Source of the DNA: Sphingorhabdus sp. SMR4y
GTDB taxonomy: Bacteria > Pseudomonadota > Alphaproteobacteria > Sphingomonadales > Sphingomonadaceae
Direction: 5' to 3'
Assembly: GCF_002218195.1 (NCBI RefSeq)
Contig: NZ_CP022336.1
Span: forward strand, 62,001 to 126,000
Length of the DNA stretch: 64,000 nt
The position numbers were made by a program, and so were the translations under genes. Shown here in pieces: positions 55,130 through 62,616 of the stretch. Position 1 is the first letter of the stretch, and each line of letters begins with the position of its first letter. Under the pieces are notes generated by a model that ran no database searches, was not told the origin of the DNA, and saw only the letters and a list, made by a program, of their open reading frames with translations.

Positions 55130-55428
55130 ATATTGCGGGAGAGCGTTTTGCTGTCCCACCGGACAGAAGAGCCGCCGAAGGAGCAACCGCCCCGGAAACT
55201 CTCAGGCCCCTGGACCGCAATATTCTCACAGGCACTCTGGAAAGAGAGCGGATGGTCCTAACGACCGGCGCTCCACCGAAGGGGTAAATGGCGTCGGATT
55301 TGGTCCGGCATGAACGCTCGCCGTTCATCCTGAGCTTGTCGAAGGATGGTTGGCAAGCGCGCTTCGACAAGCTCAGCACGAGCGGAAGTGAGAAGCCATG
55401 AAACTCTCAGGTTCCGTGACAGAGGGGG
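55130..55428 (+). ncRNA. Tandem glycine riboswitch upstream of gcvT
   Basis: Two glycine aptamers precede gcvT. Aptamer I (55130-55223) is closed by a perfect 9-bp P1 (ATATTGCGG with CCGCAATAT) and carries CCGAAGGAGCAA (55175-55186) and GAAACTCTCAGG (55195-55206). Aptamer II (about 55234-55426) has CTCTG/CAGAG as P1, CCGAAGGGGTAA (55276-55287) and GAAACTCTCAGG (55400-55411). Its P3 base is ATGGC (55288-55292) with GCCAT (55395-55399). The P3 arm is swollen to about 100 bases by a dispersed repeat at 55321-55385. Downstream, CTGTC (55454-55458) followed by TTTT can pair with GACAG (55418-55422) in competition with aptamer II P1. That suggests a terminator that glycine binding would prevent. 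Confidence 0.93.
55321..55385. repeat. Dispersed sphingomonad palindrome, copy 2 (inside riboswitch)
   Basis: The left arm CCGTTCATCCTGAGCTTGTC and the right arm containing CTTCGACAAGCTCAGCACG form the same inverted repeat as at 45392-45462. It lies wholly between the two strands of the P3 stem of glycine aptamer II, so the stem can still close around it. Confidence 0.85.
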
Positions 55429-55479
55429 CAGTTTTGCAGGGCTTTGCTGCGGGCTGTCTTTTGTTTGAGCGGAAATATC

Positions 55480-56622
55480 ATGAGTGAAAATACCCAAAAT
55501 CTGAAGCAATTGCCACTCGGTGACTGGCATCGTGGTCTCGGCGCGCGGATGGTGCCCTTCGCCGGCTATGAAATGCCGGTCCAATATGAAGGCGTGATGG
55601 CCGAGCATATCTGGACCCGGACCGAAGCGGGCCTGTTCGATGTTTCCCACATGGGTCAGTTGCAACTGACAGGCGAGGGCGCAGCTGCGGCGCTGGAACG
55701 GGTCACGCCGGGCAATCTCTCGGCGCTGGCGGCGGGCAAGATCCGCTACACGCTTCTGCTCGCTCAGGATGGCGGGATTTTGGACGATCTGATGGTGACC
55801 AACACCGGTCAGAATCTCTATCTGGTGGTCAATGGCGCGACCAAGCATGACGATATCGCCTATTTGCGCGAACATTTGCCCGACAGTCTGACGCTGCACC
55901 ATCTCGAAGACGCAGCCTTGTTGGCGCTGCAGGGACCGAAGGCCGCAGAAGCGCTCGCAAAACTGGGTATCGACCCGTTCGAGCCGGACTGGCCTCTGCC
56001 AACCGATCTGCATTTCATGGAAGCCGGACCCTTTCTCTGGAACGGTATCCCGCTCGGGATCAGCCGTTCGGGCTATACCGGCGAGGACGGCTTTGAAATC
56101 AGCGTTCCGGCAGAACATGCGGTGACGCTGGCCGAGGCTCTGACCGAGCTGGAAGAAGTCCGCCCGATCGGGCTGGGCGCGCGCGACAGCCTCCGGCTCG
56201 AAGCCGGTCTGCCGCTTTACGGTCATGACATGAATGCCGATATATTGCCGGTCGAGGCCAATCTGAACTTCGCTCTGTCCAAGGCGCGGCGGGAAGAGGG
56301 CAATTTTGCCGGAGCAGAGCGCGTGCTCGCGCAATATCCGGACAAGGCCGATAAAAAGCGCGTGGGCCTGTTCGTCGACGGTCGCCAGCCGGTTCGCGAA
56401 GGCGCTACGGTTGTAAATGCAGCCGGCGAGGCCATCGGTAAGGTCACCAGCGGCGGTTTCTCGCCGACGCTGCAGCGTCCGATTGCCATGGCCTATGTGC
56501 CGATGGATATGTCGGAAACCGGTACCGCCATTACCGTCGAGCAGAGGGGCAAGACGATAGCCTGTACCGTCGCCGACATGCCCTTTGTGCCACATAACTA
56601 TCACCGCAAAACCAAGCCATAA
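55480..56622 (+). CDS. gcvT: Glycine cleavage T protein (aminomethyltransferase)
   Basis: This 380-residue enzyme moves the methylene group from aminomethyl-lipoyl GcvH to tetrahydrofolate and releases ammonia. It has family segments [81 protein letters not shown] and the C-terminal [10 protein letters not shown]-like [13 protein letters not shown] frame opens at 55444 within the riboswitch expression platform, but the ATG at 55480 is the natural start. It is the first gene of the glycine-riboswitch-controlled gcv operon. Confidence 0.96.
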   Translation: MSENTQNLKQLPLGDWHRGLGARMVPFAGYEMPVQYEGVMAEHIWTRTEAGLFDVSHMGQLQLTGEGAAAALERVTPGNLSALAAGKIRYTLLLAQDGGILDDLMVTNTGQNLYLVVNGATKHDDIAYLREHLPDSLTLHHLEDAALLALQGPKAAEALAKLGIDPFEPDWPLPTDLHFMEAGPFLWNGIPLGISRSGYTGEDGFEISVPAEHAVTLAEALTELEEVRPIGLGARDSLRLEAGLPLYGHDMNADILPVEANLNFALSKARREEGNFAGAERVLAQYPDKADKKRVGLFVDGRQPVREGATVVNAAGEAIGKVTSGGFSPTLQRPIAMAYVPMDMSETGTAITVEQRGKTIACTVADMPFVPHNYHRKTKP

Positions 56623-56645
56623 TATTATCAGAAAAGGACGAGACG

Positions 56646-57017
56646 ATGAGCCGATATTTTACCGATGAACATGAATGGGTCGAGGTCGAGGGCGATACCG
56701 CGACCGTCGGTATCACCGACTATGCACAGGAACAGCTGGGCGACATCGTGTTTGTCGAAGTACCGGAAGTCGGGACAGAACTGGCGCAGGGCGATGATGC
56801 CGCCGTGGTGGAGTCGGTCAAGGCCGCGTCCGACGTCTATGCCGCAGTCTCCGGCGAAGTGATCGAGGTCAATGAAGCGCTGGAAGACGAGCCCGGCCTG
56901 GTCAACTCGTCGGCCGAGGAAGACGGCTGGTTTTTCCGGATCACGCTGTCCGACAAGGACGAGCTCAGCGACCTGATGGACGAAAAGGCCTATAAGGCCT
57001 TTGTCGAGGGTCTTTAG
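56646..57017 (+). CDS. gcvH: Glycine cleavage H protein (lipoyl carrier)
   Basis: This 123-residue lipoyl-domain protein shuttles the aminomethyl intermediate between GcvP, GcvT and the lipoamide dehydrogenase. The lipoylated lysine is Lys59 in [12 protein letters not shown]. The beginning ([14 protein letters not shown]) and the [18 protein letters not shown] segment are typical. It starts 23 bases after gcvT and is followed by a compound palindromic element before gcvPA. Confidence 0.97.
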   Translation: MSRYFTDEHEWVEVEGDTATVGITDYAQEQLGDIVFVEVPEVGTELAQGDDAAVVESVKAASDVYAAVSGEVIEVNEALEDEPGLVNSSAEEDGWFFRITLSDKDELSDLMDEKAYKAFVEGL

Positions 57018-57026
57018 TCACAATAG

Positions 57027-57144
57027 CCCCTCCCCTTCAGGGGAGCGGTTGGGGTGGGGCCTGTCCTCATTCACAAATTCGGGGGCTGGCATCGAGCCAG
57101 CCTCCTCATAACCCACCCCTTGCCCCTCCCTTGAAAGGGAGGGG
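57027..57144. repeat. Compound palindromic element, CCCCTCC family, copy 1 (gcvH-gcvPA)
   Basis: This is a nested structure. At one end CTCCCC-TTCA-GGGGAG (57030-57045); at the other CCCCTCCCTT-GA-AAGGGAGGGG (57123-57144, perfect 10 bp). Between them, a TTGGGGTGGG/CCCACCCCTTG long-range pairing encloses GGCTGGC-ATCGA-GCCAGCC (57084-57102). It fills most of the 151-base gap inside the gcv operon. A related element lies at 62391-62542. Confidence 0.8.
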
Positions 57145-57168
57145 TTAGGAAGGAAAGAAGGAAGTATA

Positions 57169-58527
57169 ATGCGTTATCTCCCGCTGACTCCCGATGACCG
57201 GCAGTCGATGCTGTCCAAGATCGGCGCGCAATCGATCGATGACCTGTTTGTCGATGTTCCGGAAGAAGCCCGGCTGAACGGACCGATCGAGGGCCTGCCG
57301 ATGCACGCCGGCGAGATGGCGGTAGAAGCGCATATGAAGGCGCTGGCGCGCAAGAACCACGCCGCCGGCGATATGCCCTTCTTCCTCGGGGCAGGGGCCT
57401 ATCGCCACCATGTTCCGGCGAGCGTTGACCATATCATCCAGCGCGGCGAATTTCTGACCGCCTACACGCCCTACCAGCCGGAAATCGCGCAGGGCACGCT
57501 GCAGACCCTGTTCGAGTTCCAGACGCAGGTCGCGCGTCTGTTCGGGGGCGATGTCGCCAATGCCTCGATGTACGACGGCTCGACCGCCTGCTGGGAAGCG
57601 ATCACCATGGCGCGGCGGATTACCAAGCGCGGCAAGGCGATCCTTTCGTCCGGTCTGCACCCGCATTATGTATCGGTCGCCAAGACCATGGCGCGCTTCA
57701 CCAAGGACGATCTGGCTTACCAGGCACCAACGCTTGACGCCGCCACCGATAGTGACGGCCTGCTCGAGCAGATCGATGACGAGACCAGCTGCGTGGTCGT
57801 GCAATATCCCGATATATTGGGCCGGATCGGCGATCTCACCGCCATCGCGGAAAAGGCGCACCAGCATAAAGCCCTGCTGATTGCCGTGGTCACCGAACCG
57901 GTTGCGCTCGGCGCGATCAAGTCGCCGGGTGAAATGGATGCCGATATTGTTGTGGGCGAAGGCCAGTCTCTGGGTGTCGGCCTGCAATTTGGCGGCCCCT
58001 ATGTCGGCCTGTTCGGATGCAAGCAGAAATATGTCCGGCAAATGCCCGGACGGCTGTGCGGCGAGACCGTCGACGCCGAAGGCAAGCGCGGCTTCGTGCT
58101 GACGCTCTCCACCCGCGAACAGCATATCCGCCGCGAAAAAGCGACCTCCAATATCTGCACCAACAGCGGATTATGCGCGCTGGCATTCTCGGCGCATATG
58201 ACCTTGCTTGGCGAAAAGGGGCTGCGCGAACTGGCAATGCTCAATCACAAGAAAGCGGTGCAGGCCGCGAACCGGCTGTCGCAGATCAGCGGCGTCAAAC
58301 TGTTGAATGACAGCTTTTTCAACGAGTTCACGCTCGTTCTTGATAAGGATGCGCGGCCCGTCGTACGGCAACTTGCCGACCAGCGGATCCTGGCCGGTGT
58401 GTCTCTCGGCCGTCTTTATCCGGATGTGACGCCGCTCGCGCACGGCTTGCTGGTCGCCGTCACCGAAACATCAACCGATGGAGAGCTCGAAGAATTTGCG
58501 ACCGCTCTGGAAGGAGCGCTGTCATGA
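57169..58527 (+). CDS. gcvPA: Glycine dehydrogenase (decarboxylating) subunit 1
   Basis: This 452-residue protein is the N-terminal half of the glycine decarboxylase P protein, made as a separate subunit as in many bacteria and archaea. Family pieces include [44 protein letters not shown]-like [28 protein letters not shown] and [16 protein letters not shown]. It forms a heterotetramer with GcvPB. GGAAG-type ribosome sites lie just before the ATG. It overlaps gcvPB by four bases. Confidence 0.96.
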   Translation: MRYLPLTPDDRQSMLSKIGAQSIDDLFVDVPEEARLNGPIEGLPMHAGEMAVEAHMKALARKNHAAGDMPFFLGAGAYRHHVPASVDHIIQRGEFLTAYTPYQPEIAQGTLQTLFEFQTQVARLFGGDVANASMYDGSTACWEAITMARRITKRGKAILSSGLHPHYVSVAKTMARFTKDDLAYQAPTLDAATDSDGLLEQIDDETSCVVVQYPDILGRIGDLTAIAEKAHQHKALLIAVVTEPVALGAIKSPGEMDADIVVGEGQSLGVGLQFGGPYVGLFGCKQKYVRQMPGRLCGETVDAEGKRGFVLTLSTREQHIRREKATSNICTNSGLCALAFSAHMTLLGEKGLRELAMLNHKKAVQAANRLSQISGVKLLNDSFFNEFTLVLDKDARPVVRQLADQRILAGVSLGRLYPDVTPLAHGLLVAVTETSTDGELEEFATALEGALS

Positions 58528-60107
58528 GCATGCTCTCCGAAGGACGCCCGACCAGACAGGAAGACAATCTGAACATGACCGACGATGCGTCCATCACTAC
58601 CCACACCGGCAACCGCGCCCTGATGGTCGACGAACCGCTGATCTTTGAAATCGGTTCGCCCGATCGCAGCGGCGTCGATCTTCCGGATGCTCCGCAGGTC
58701 GAAAACCGTCTTGGCGGTCTCGAACGCGAAGCGCCGATCGCCATCCCCGGATTGTCGGAAGGCGAGATGGTGCGGCACTATACCAGGCTCAGCCGCCAGA
58801 ATTACGCGATCGACGTCGGCCTGTTTCCGCTCGGCAGCTGCACCATGAAGCACAATCCGCGACTCAACGAGAAAATGGCGCGGCTCAAGGGCTTTGCCGA
58901 CATCCATCCGTTGCAGCCGGTCGACAGCGTGCAGGGTGCGCTCGGCGTGATAAACGAACTGGCGGTCTGGCTGATCAAGCTGACCGGCATGCACGGCGTG
59001 GCAATGACGCCCAAGGCCGGCGCGCATGGCGAGCTTTGCGGTATCCTCTGCATCCGCGCCGCTCTCGAAGCGCGCGGCGATGCGCGCGAAGTGATCCTGG
59101 TGCCGGAAAGCGCCCATGGCACCAATCCGGCCACCGCAGCCTTCGCCGGTTACAAGGTCGAGGATATTCCCGCCAATGCCGCGGGCCGTGTTGATCTCGA
59201 AGCGCTGAAGGCGCGTCTGGGACCGGATGTCGCCGGTGTGATGATCACCAATCCCAATACCTGCGGCCTGTTCGAGCCGGATATGAAGGCGATTTCCGAT
59301 GCGGTCCATGAAGCCGGCGGCTATGTCTATTGCGATGGCGCGAATTTCAACGCCATCGTCGGCAAGGTCCGTCCCGGCGATCTCGGTATTGATGCGATGC
59401 ACATCAATCTGCACAAGACCTTCTCCACCCCGCATGGCGGCGGAGGCCCGGGTTCCGGTCCGGTGGTATTGTCCGAAGCGCTGGCGCCTTACGGGCCTTT
59501 GCCATTTACCGAACGCCATGCCGACGGTCATATCACTTTGGTCGAGGAAGAGACGGTCGAGGACCGGCATCCGCATACATTCGGCCGTATGAGCGCCTTT
59601 CATGGCCAGATGGGCATGTTTACGCGGGCTCTGACCTATATCCTGAGTCACGGCGCAGACGGCCTGGCACAGGTGGCGGAAGATGCGGTGCTCAATGCCA
59701 ATTATATCCTGCGCAGCCTGGAGGACGTACTCGAGGCGCCCTTCGCGCACAGCGGTCCCTGCATGCACGAGGCTTTGTTCTCGGACAAGGGCTTCACCAA
59801 CGACCTGACCACGCTCGATCTCGCCAAGGGCATGATCGACGAAGGCTATCACCCGATGACCATGTATTTCCCGCTGGTGGTGCATGGCGCGATGCTGGTC
59901 GAGCCGACCGAGACCGAGAGCAAGGCGGCGATCGACCAGTTTATCGGCGCCTTCCGCTCGGTGGCCGAACGGGCCAAGGCGGGCGACGAAACACTGAAAA
60001 GCGCGCCTTATTTTGCTCCGCGGCGGCGGCTGGATGAAACGCAGGCCGCGCGCAAGCCGATATTGGTGTGGACGGAAGACGAGGAATTTGCTCAAGCTGC
60101 GGAATAA
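58524..60107 (+). CDS. gcvPB: Glycine dehydrogenase (decarboxylating) subunit 2
   Basis: This 527-residue protein is the PLP-bearing half of glycine decarboxylase. The PLP lysine is Lys298 in [17 protein letters not shown]. The segments [22 protein letters not shown] and [16 protein letters not shown] are typical. It releases CO2 from glycine and loads the remainder on GcvH lipoate. The N-terminal 17 residues before a second ATG at 58575 are poorly conserved-looking, so the later start is possible, but 58524 overlaps gcvPA as ATGA. Confidence 0.96.
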   Translation: MSMLSEGRPTRQEDNLNMTDDASITTHTGNRALMVDEPLIFEIGSPDRSGVDLPDAPQVENRLGGLEREAPIAIPGLSEGEMVRHYTRLSRQNYAIDVGLFPLGSCTMKHNPRLNEKMARLKGFADIHPLQPVDSVQGALGVINELAVWLIKLTGMHGVAMTPKAGAHGELCGILCIRAALEARGDAREVILVPESAHGTNPATAAFAGYKVEDIPANAAGRVDLEALKARLGPDVAGVMITNPNTCGLFEPDMKAISDAVHEAGGYVYCDGANFNAIVGKVRPGDLGIDAMHINLHKTFSTPHGGGGPGSGPVVLSEALAPYGPLPFTERHADGHITLVEEETVEDRHPHTFGRMSAFHGQMGMFTRALTYILSHGADGLAQVAEDAVLNANYILRSLEDVLEAPFAHSGPCMHEALFSDKGFTNDLTTLDLAKGMIDEGYHPMTMYFPLVVHGAMLVEPTETESKAAIDQFIGAFRSVAERAKAGDETLKSAPYFAPRRRLDETQAARKPILVWTEDEEFAQAAE

Positions 60108-60138
60108 TGAGCAGAAATTGCTGTAATTTACCGTTGCT

Positions 60139-60210
60139 CCGTTCGTCCTGAGCCTGTCGAAGGACAGTTTCCGGTCGATGGAGGCACTTCGACAAGCTCA
60201 GTGCAAACGG
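60139..60210. repeat. Dispersed sphingomonad palindrome, copy 3 (gcvPB-BASS gene)
   Basis: The left arm CCGTTCGTCCTGAGCCTGTC and the right arm CTTCGACAAGCTCAGTGCA form the third copy of the inverted repeat in this window. It lies in the 124-base gap between gcvPB and the transporter gene and could work as a terminator for the gcv operon, though it has no T-run. Confidence 0.85.
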
Positions 60211-60231
60211 TAAAACCGGGGGGAGAGAGCT

Positions 60232-61209
60232 TTGATTCACCGTCTGACCAATCTCTTTGCCCTGTGGACAGTTTTGGGGACAGCCTGGGCATGGTTTGTC
60301 CCCGACCATTTTCTCTGGGTCGTTGACGGCCGCTTCCGCCCGCTTGGCCAGCCGCTGGTCAGCGTGATGCTGGGGCTGGTGATGCTCGGCATGGGGCTGA
60401 CGCTCTCGTTTGACGATTTCAAGCGGATCGCCAAAATCCCGCGCTGCGTTGCCAGCGGCGTTATCCTGCAGTTTACCGTGATGCCGCTGGCGGGGATTCT
60501 GATCGCCACTATATTTGGTCTCGAGACCGGTCTTGCCGTCGGCCTGATCCTTGTCGCCTGCTGCCCCGGCGGCACGGCGTCCAATGTGGTTGCTTATCTC
60601 GCCAACGCCAATCTCGCGCTGTCGGTGACCATGACCATGGCCTCGACCCTGATCGCGGTGATCGCGACACCCGTGCTGACCGGATGGCTGGCCGGCAAAT
60701 ATGTCGAGATCGACCAGTGGAGCCTGTTCATCAACATGGTTTCGATCGTGTTGCTGCCGGTGATCGCCGGCGTGCTGTTCAACCGCTATCTGCCGAGAGC
60801 GACGGAGAAGATCGCCGTGATCTCGCCGCTCGCCTCGGTCATCGTCGTGGTGCTGATCGTCGGCGGGATCATCGCCAACAGCAAGGCGCTGATCGAGGCG
60901 CATTTCGGCGTGCTGATGCTGGCGATCCTGCTGCTCCATGTCTTTGGCTTCGGGCTTGGCTATCTGATCACCAGAGCGATGGCTCTGGGCGTCGCCGAAC
61001 GCCGGACGATCAGCATCGAGGTCGGCATGCAGAACAGCGGTCTCGGCTCCAGTCTTGCGTCGACACCCAGCTTCACCGCGCAATTTGCCAGCCCGATGCA
61101 GGCGGCCCTCGCGCCGGTCCCGGCCGCGATATCGGCGGTCTACCATGTGGTCATCGGCAGTTTTCTGGCCGCTGTCTGGCGGCGGCTGTCGACCGGCGAC
61201 GCCGACTAG
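60232..61209 (+). CDS. BASS-family (bile acid:sodium symporter-like) transporter
   Basis: This 325-residue integral membrane protein has nine or ten hydrophobic segments. Family signatures are MLGMGLTLSFDDFKRI (about 45-60) and the unwound-helix motif CPGGTASNVVAYLANANLALSVTMT (about 105-129), with ISIEVGMQNSGLGSSLA (about 259-275). BASS proteins use sodium to import organic anions such as pyruvate or pantothenate-related acids; the substrate cannot be told here. The start is TTG, preceded by GGGGGGAGAGAG. It converges on the methyltransferase gene, and their stops overlap by four bases. Confidence 0.87.
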   Translation: MIHRLTNLFALWTVLGTAWAWFVPDHFLWVVDGRFRPLGQPLVSVMLGLVMLGMGLTLSFDDFKRIAKIPRCVASGVILQFTVMPLAGILIATIFGLETGLAVGLILVACCPGGTASNVVAYLANANLALSVTMTMASTLIAVIATPVLTGWLAGKYVEIDQWSLFINMVSIVLLPVIAGVLFNRYLPRATEKIAVISPLASVIVVVLIVGGIIANSKALIEAHFGVLMLAILLLHVFGFGLGYLITRAMALGVAERRTISIEVGMQNSGLGSSLASTPSFTAQFASPMQAALAPVPAAISAVYHVVIGSFLAAVWRRLSTGDAD

Positions 61210-61694
61210 ATCCAGCGCCGGACTCTGGCTTTATAGGCGAGATATTCGTCACCGAATTTGGCGGCCAGGTAGCGCTCTTCCCGCGCGATCACCTGAGTGC
61301 GAATGACCAGAAGGGCGACCGGCAGAAGGATCACCGCCCAGCTGCTGCGCAACAGCAACGCGAAGCCAAGGGAAACCAGGGCCATGCCCAGATACATCGG
61401 ATTGCGGGTGAAGCGGTAGATGCCCGAGCTGACGATCTGGTTGGCATGTTTCCACGGTTCGAGATTATTGCCCAGTTTCCGGAAACGACTGGTGCCTGCG
61501 ATCATGATTGAAAAGCCTGCCAATAGCGCAAAGCCGCCGGCGACCATGATCCAGGGCGACACCGGTATGAAGTCGGGAACGCGACCGCTCAGCCGGTCCA
61601 GCAGCAATCCGGTCAGCAGGAAACCGAGATAGACCAGCGGCGGCGGAAATTTCACTTGCGCGCTGTCTTCTTCGAGGCGAAACAGTTTCGACAT
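61206..61694 (-). CDS. Isoprenylcysteine-methyltransferase-like membrane protein
   Basis: This 162-residue membrane protein has four hydrophobic segments. The C-terminal pattern is SSGIYRFTRNPMYLGMALVSLG ... REERYLAAKFGDEYLAYKARVRRWI, the signature of the ICMT/PEMT (NnrU-like) SAM-dependent methyltransferase group. Bacterial members have mostly unknown substrates (lipids or small thiols). The frame is open to 62030, but that sequence is antisense to the next gene and only the ATG at 61694 starts a plausible protein. It is divergent from the DUF938 gene by 53 bases. Confidence 0.82.
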   Translation of the reverse strand: MSKLFRLEEDSAQVKFPPPLVYLGFLLTGLLLDRLSGRVPDFIPVSPWIMVAGGFALLAGFSIMIAGTSRFRKLGNNLEPWKHANQIVSSGIYRFTRNPMYLGMALVSLGFALLLRSSWAVILLPVALLVIRTQVIAREERYLAAKFGDEYLAYKARVRRWI

Positions 61695-61747
61695 GGCCGA
61701 AATGAATATCCCAATATCGTCGCACACGCAAATTGAGTATCGCTGCA

Positions 61748-62389
61748 ATGACTGATCCCAAGCCGTGGACCATCGACGAAGCGGCCCCGGCCGAACAGCG
61801 CCATGCGCCGGCGACACTGCGCAACCGCGATGCGATTGTCGCGGTCCTGCGCGATATCCTGCCCGATCAGGGTCTGATACTGGAAATCGCCAGCGGCACC
61901 GGCGAACATGCCGTCTATTTCGGCCGGGCTTTTCCCGAGCTGACGTTCCAGCCCAGTGATCCCGATCCCGCCTGTTGCGAATCCATCGCCGCCTGGACGA
62001 AGCGGGAAGGGGTGGCCAATATCCTGCCACCGCTGCAGCTCGATGCGCAGACCGCGCAATGGGATGTGCAGGATGTGGCGGCCATATTGTGCATCAACAT
62101 GGTCCATATCAGTCCCTGGGAATCGAGCATCGGCCTGTTTGACAAGGCCGGCAGGTTGCTCGCTCCGGGCGCGCCCTTCTTTCTCTACGGCCCCTATTTG
62201 CGGGCAGAGGTCGAAACCGCGCCGGGTAATCTGGCCTTCGAACGCAGCCTGAAAAGCCGCAACCTGCGCTGGGGCCTGCGTGATGTCGCCGATATGGACG
62301 CGCTGGCGGAACGCAACGGCTTCGTCCGCGAAAATCTGATCGAGATGCCGGCCAATAATATATCTTTGGTGTACAGGAAGCAGGGTTAA
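61748..62389 (+). CDS. DUF938 SAM-dependent methyltransferase-like protein
   Basis: This 213-residue protein belongs to the DUF938 group of class I methyltransferase folds. The start region (RHAPATLRNRDAIVAVLRDILP) is followed by the SAM-binding glycine loop LEIASGTGEHAVYFG (about 45-59), FQPSDPDPA and a later INMVHISPWESSIGLF. The natural substrate is unknown. The frame opens with a TTG at 61733, but the ATG at 61748 is the likely start. Its stop is followed at once by the second compound palindromic element. Confidence 0.85.
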   Translation: MTDPKPWTIDEAAPAEQRHAPATLRNRDAIVAVLRDILPDQGLILEIASGTGEHAVYFGRAFPELTFQPSDPDPACCESIAAWTKREGVANILPPLQLDAQTAQWDVQDVAAILCINMVHISPWESSIGLFDKAGRLLAPGAPFFLYGPYLRAEVETAPGNLAFERSLKSRNLRWGLRDVADMDALAERNGFVRENLIEMPANNISLVYRKQG

Positions 62390-62390
62390 G

Positions 62391-62542
62391 CCCCTCCTTT
62401 TCAAAGGAGGGGTTGGGGTGGTTTCTCTCCTCAATGAATTGCTCGCTGGTTTCCCATTAACACTCGCCCATATAAAATTCGCTTGCGCGAGCGATGCCGT
62501 CGCATCGCCACCACCCCCAACCCCTCCTCTAAAGAGGAGGGG
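62391..62542. repeat. Compound palindromic element, CCCCTCC family, copy 2
   Basis: The outer hairpins are CCCCTCCTTT-TC-AAAGGAGGGG (62391-62412) and CCCCTCCTCT-AA-AGAGGAGGGG (62521-62542), each with a perfect 10-bp stem. They flank GGTTGGGGTGG and CCACCCCCAACC, which can pair long range. The interior carries GCGATG/CATCGC and other small stems. The layout is the same as at 57027-57144 although the interior sequence differs. It fills most of the 227-base gap before the acyl-CoA synthetase gene; I see no other feature there apart from the ribosome site. Confidence 0.8.
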
Positions 62543-62616
62543 CTTGAGTTTCTTCCCCTTGCCATGGCTTAATCGCGCGATTAACAAGGCCGTCAGAACA
62601 ATATAGGAGCGGGCAA

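Noticed and set aside
58416-60095. Antisense open frame opposite gcvPB, and similar ones opposite argS and gcvT
   Set aside because: The plus-strand proteins are unambiguous; the antisense products are shadows.
62418-62606. Small open frame between the DUF938 and acyl-CoA synthetase genes
   Set aside because: It lies largely inside the compound palindromic element and has no ribosome site or family resemblance.
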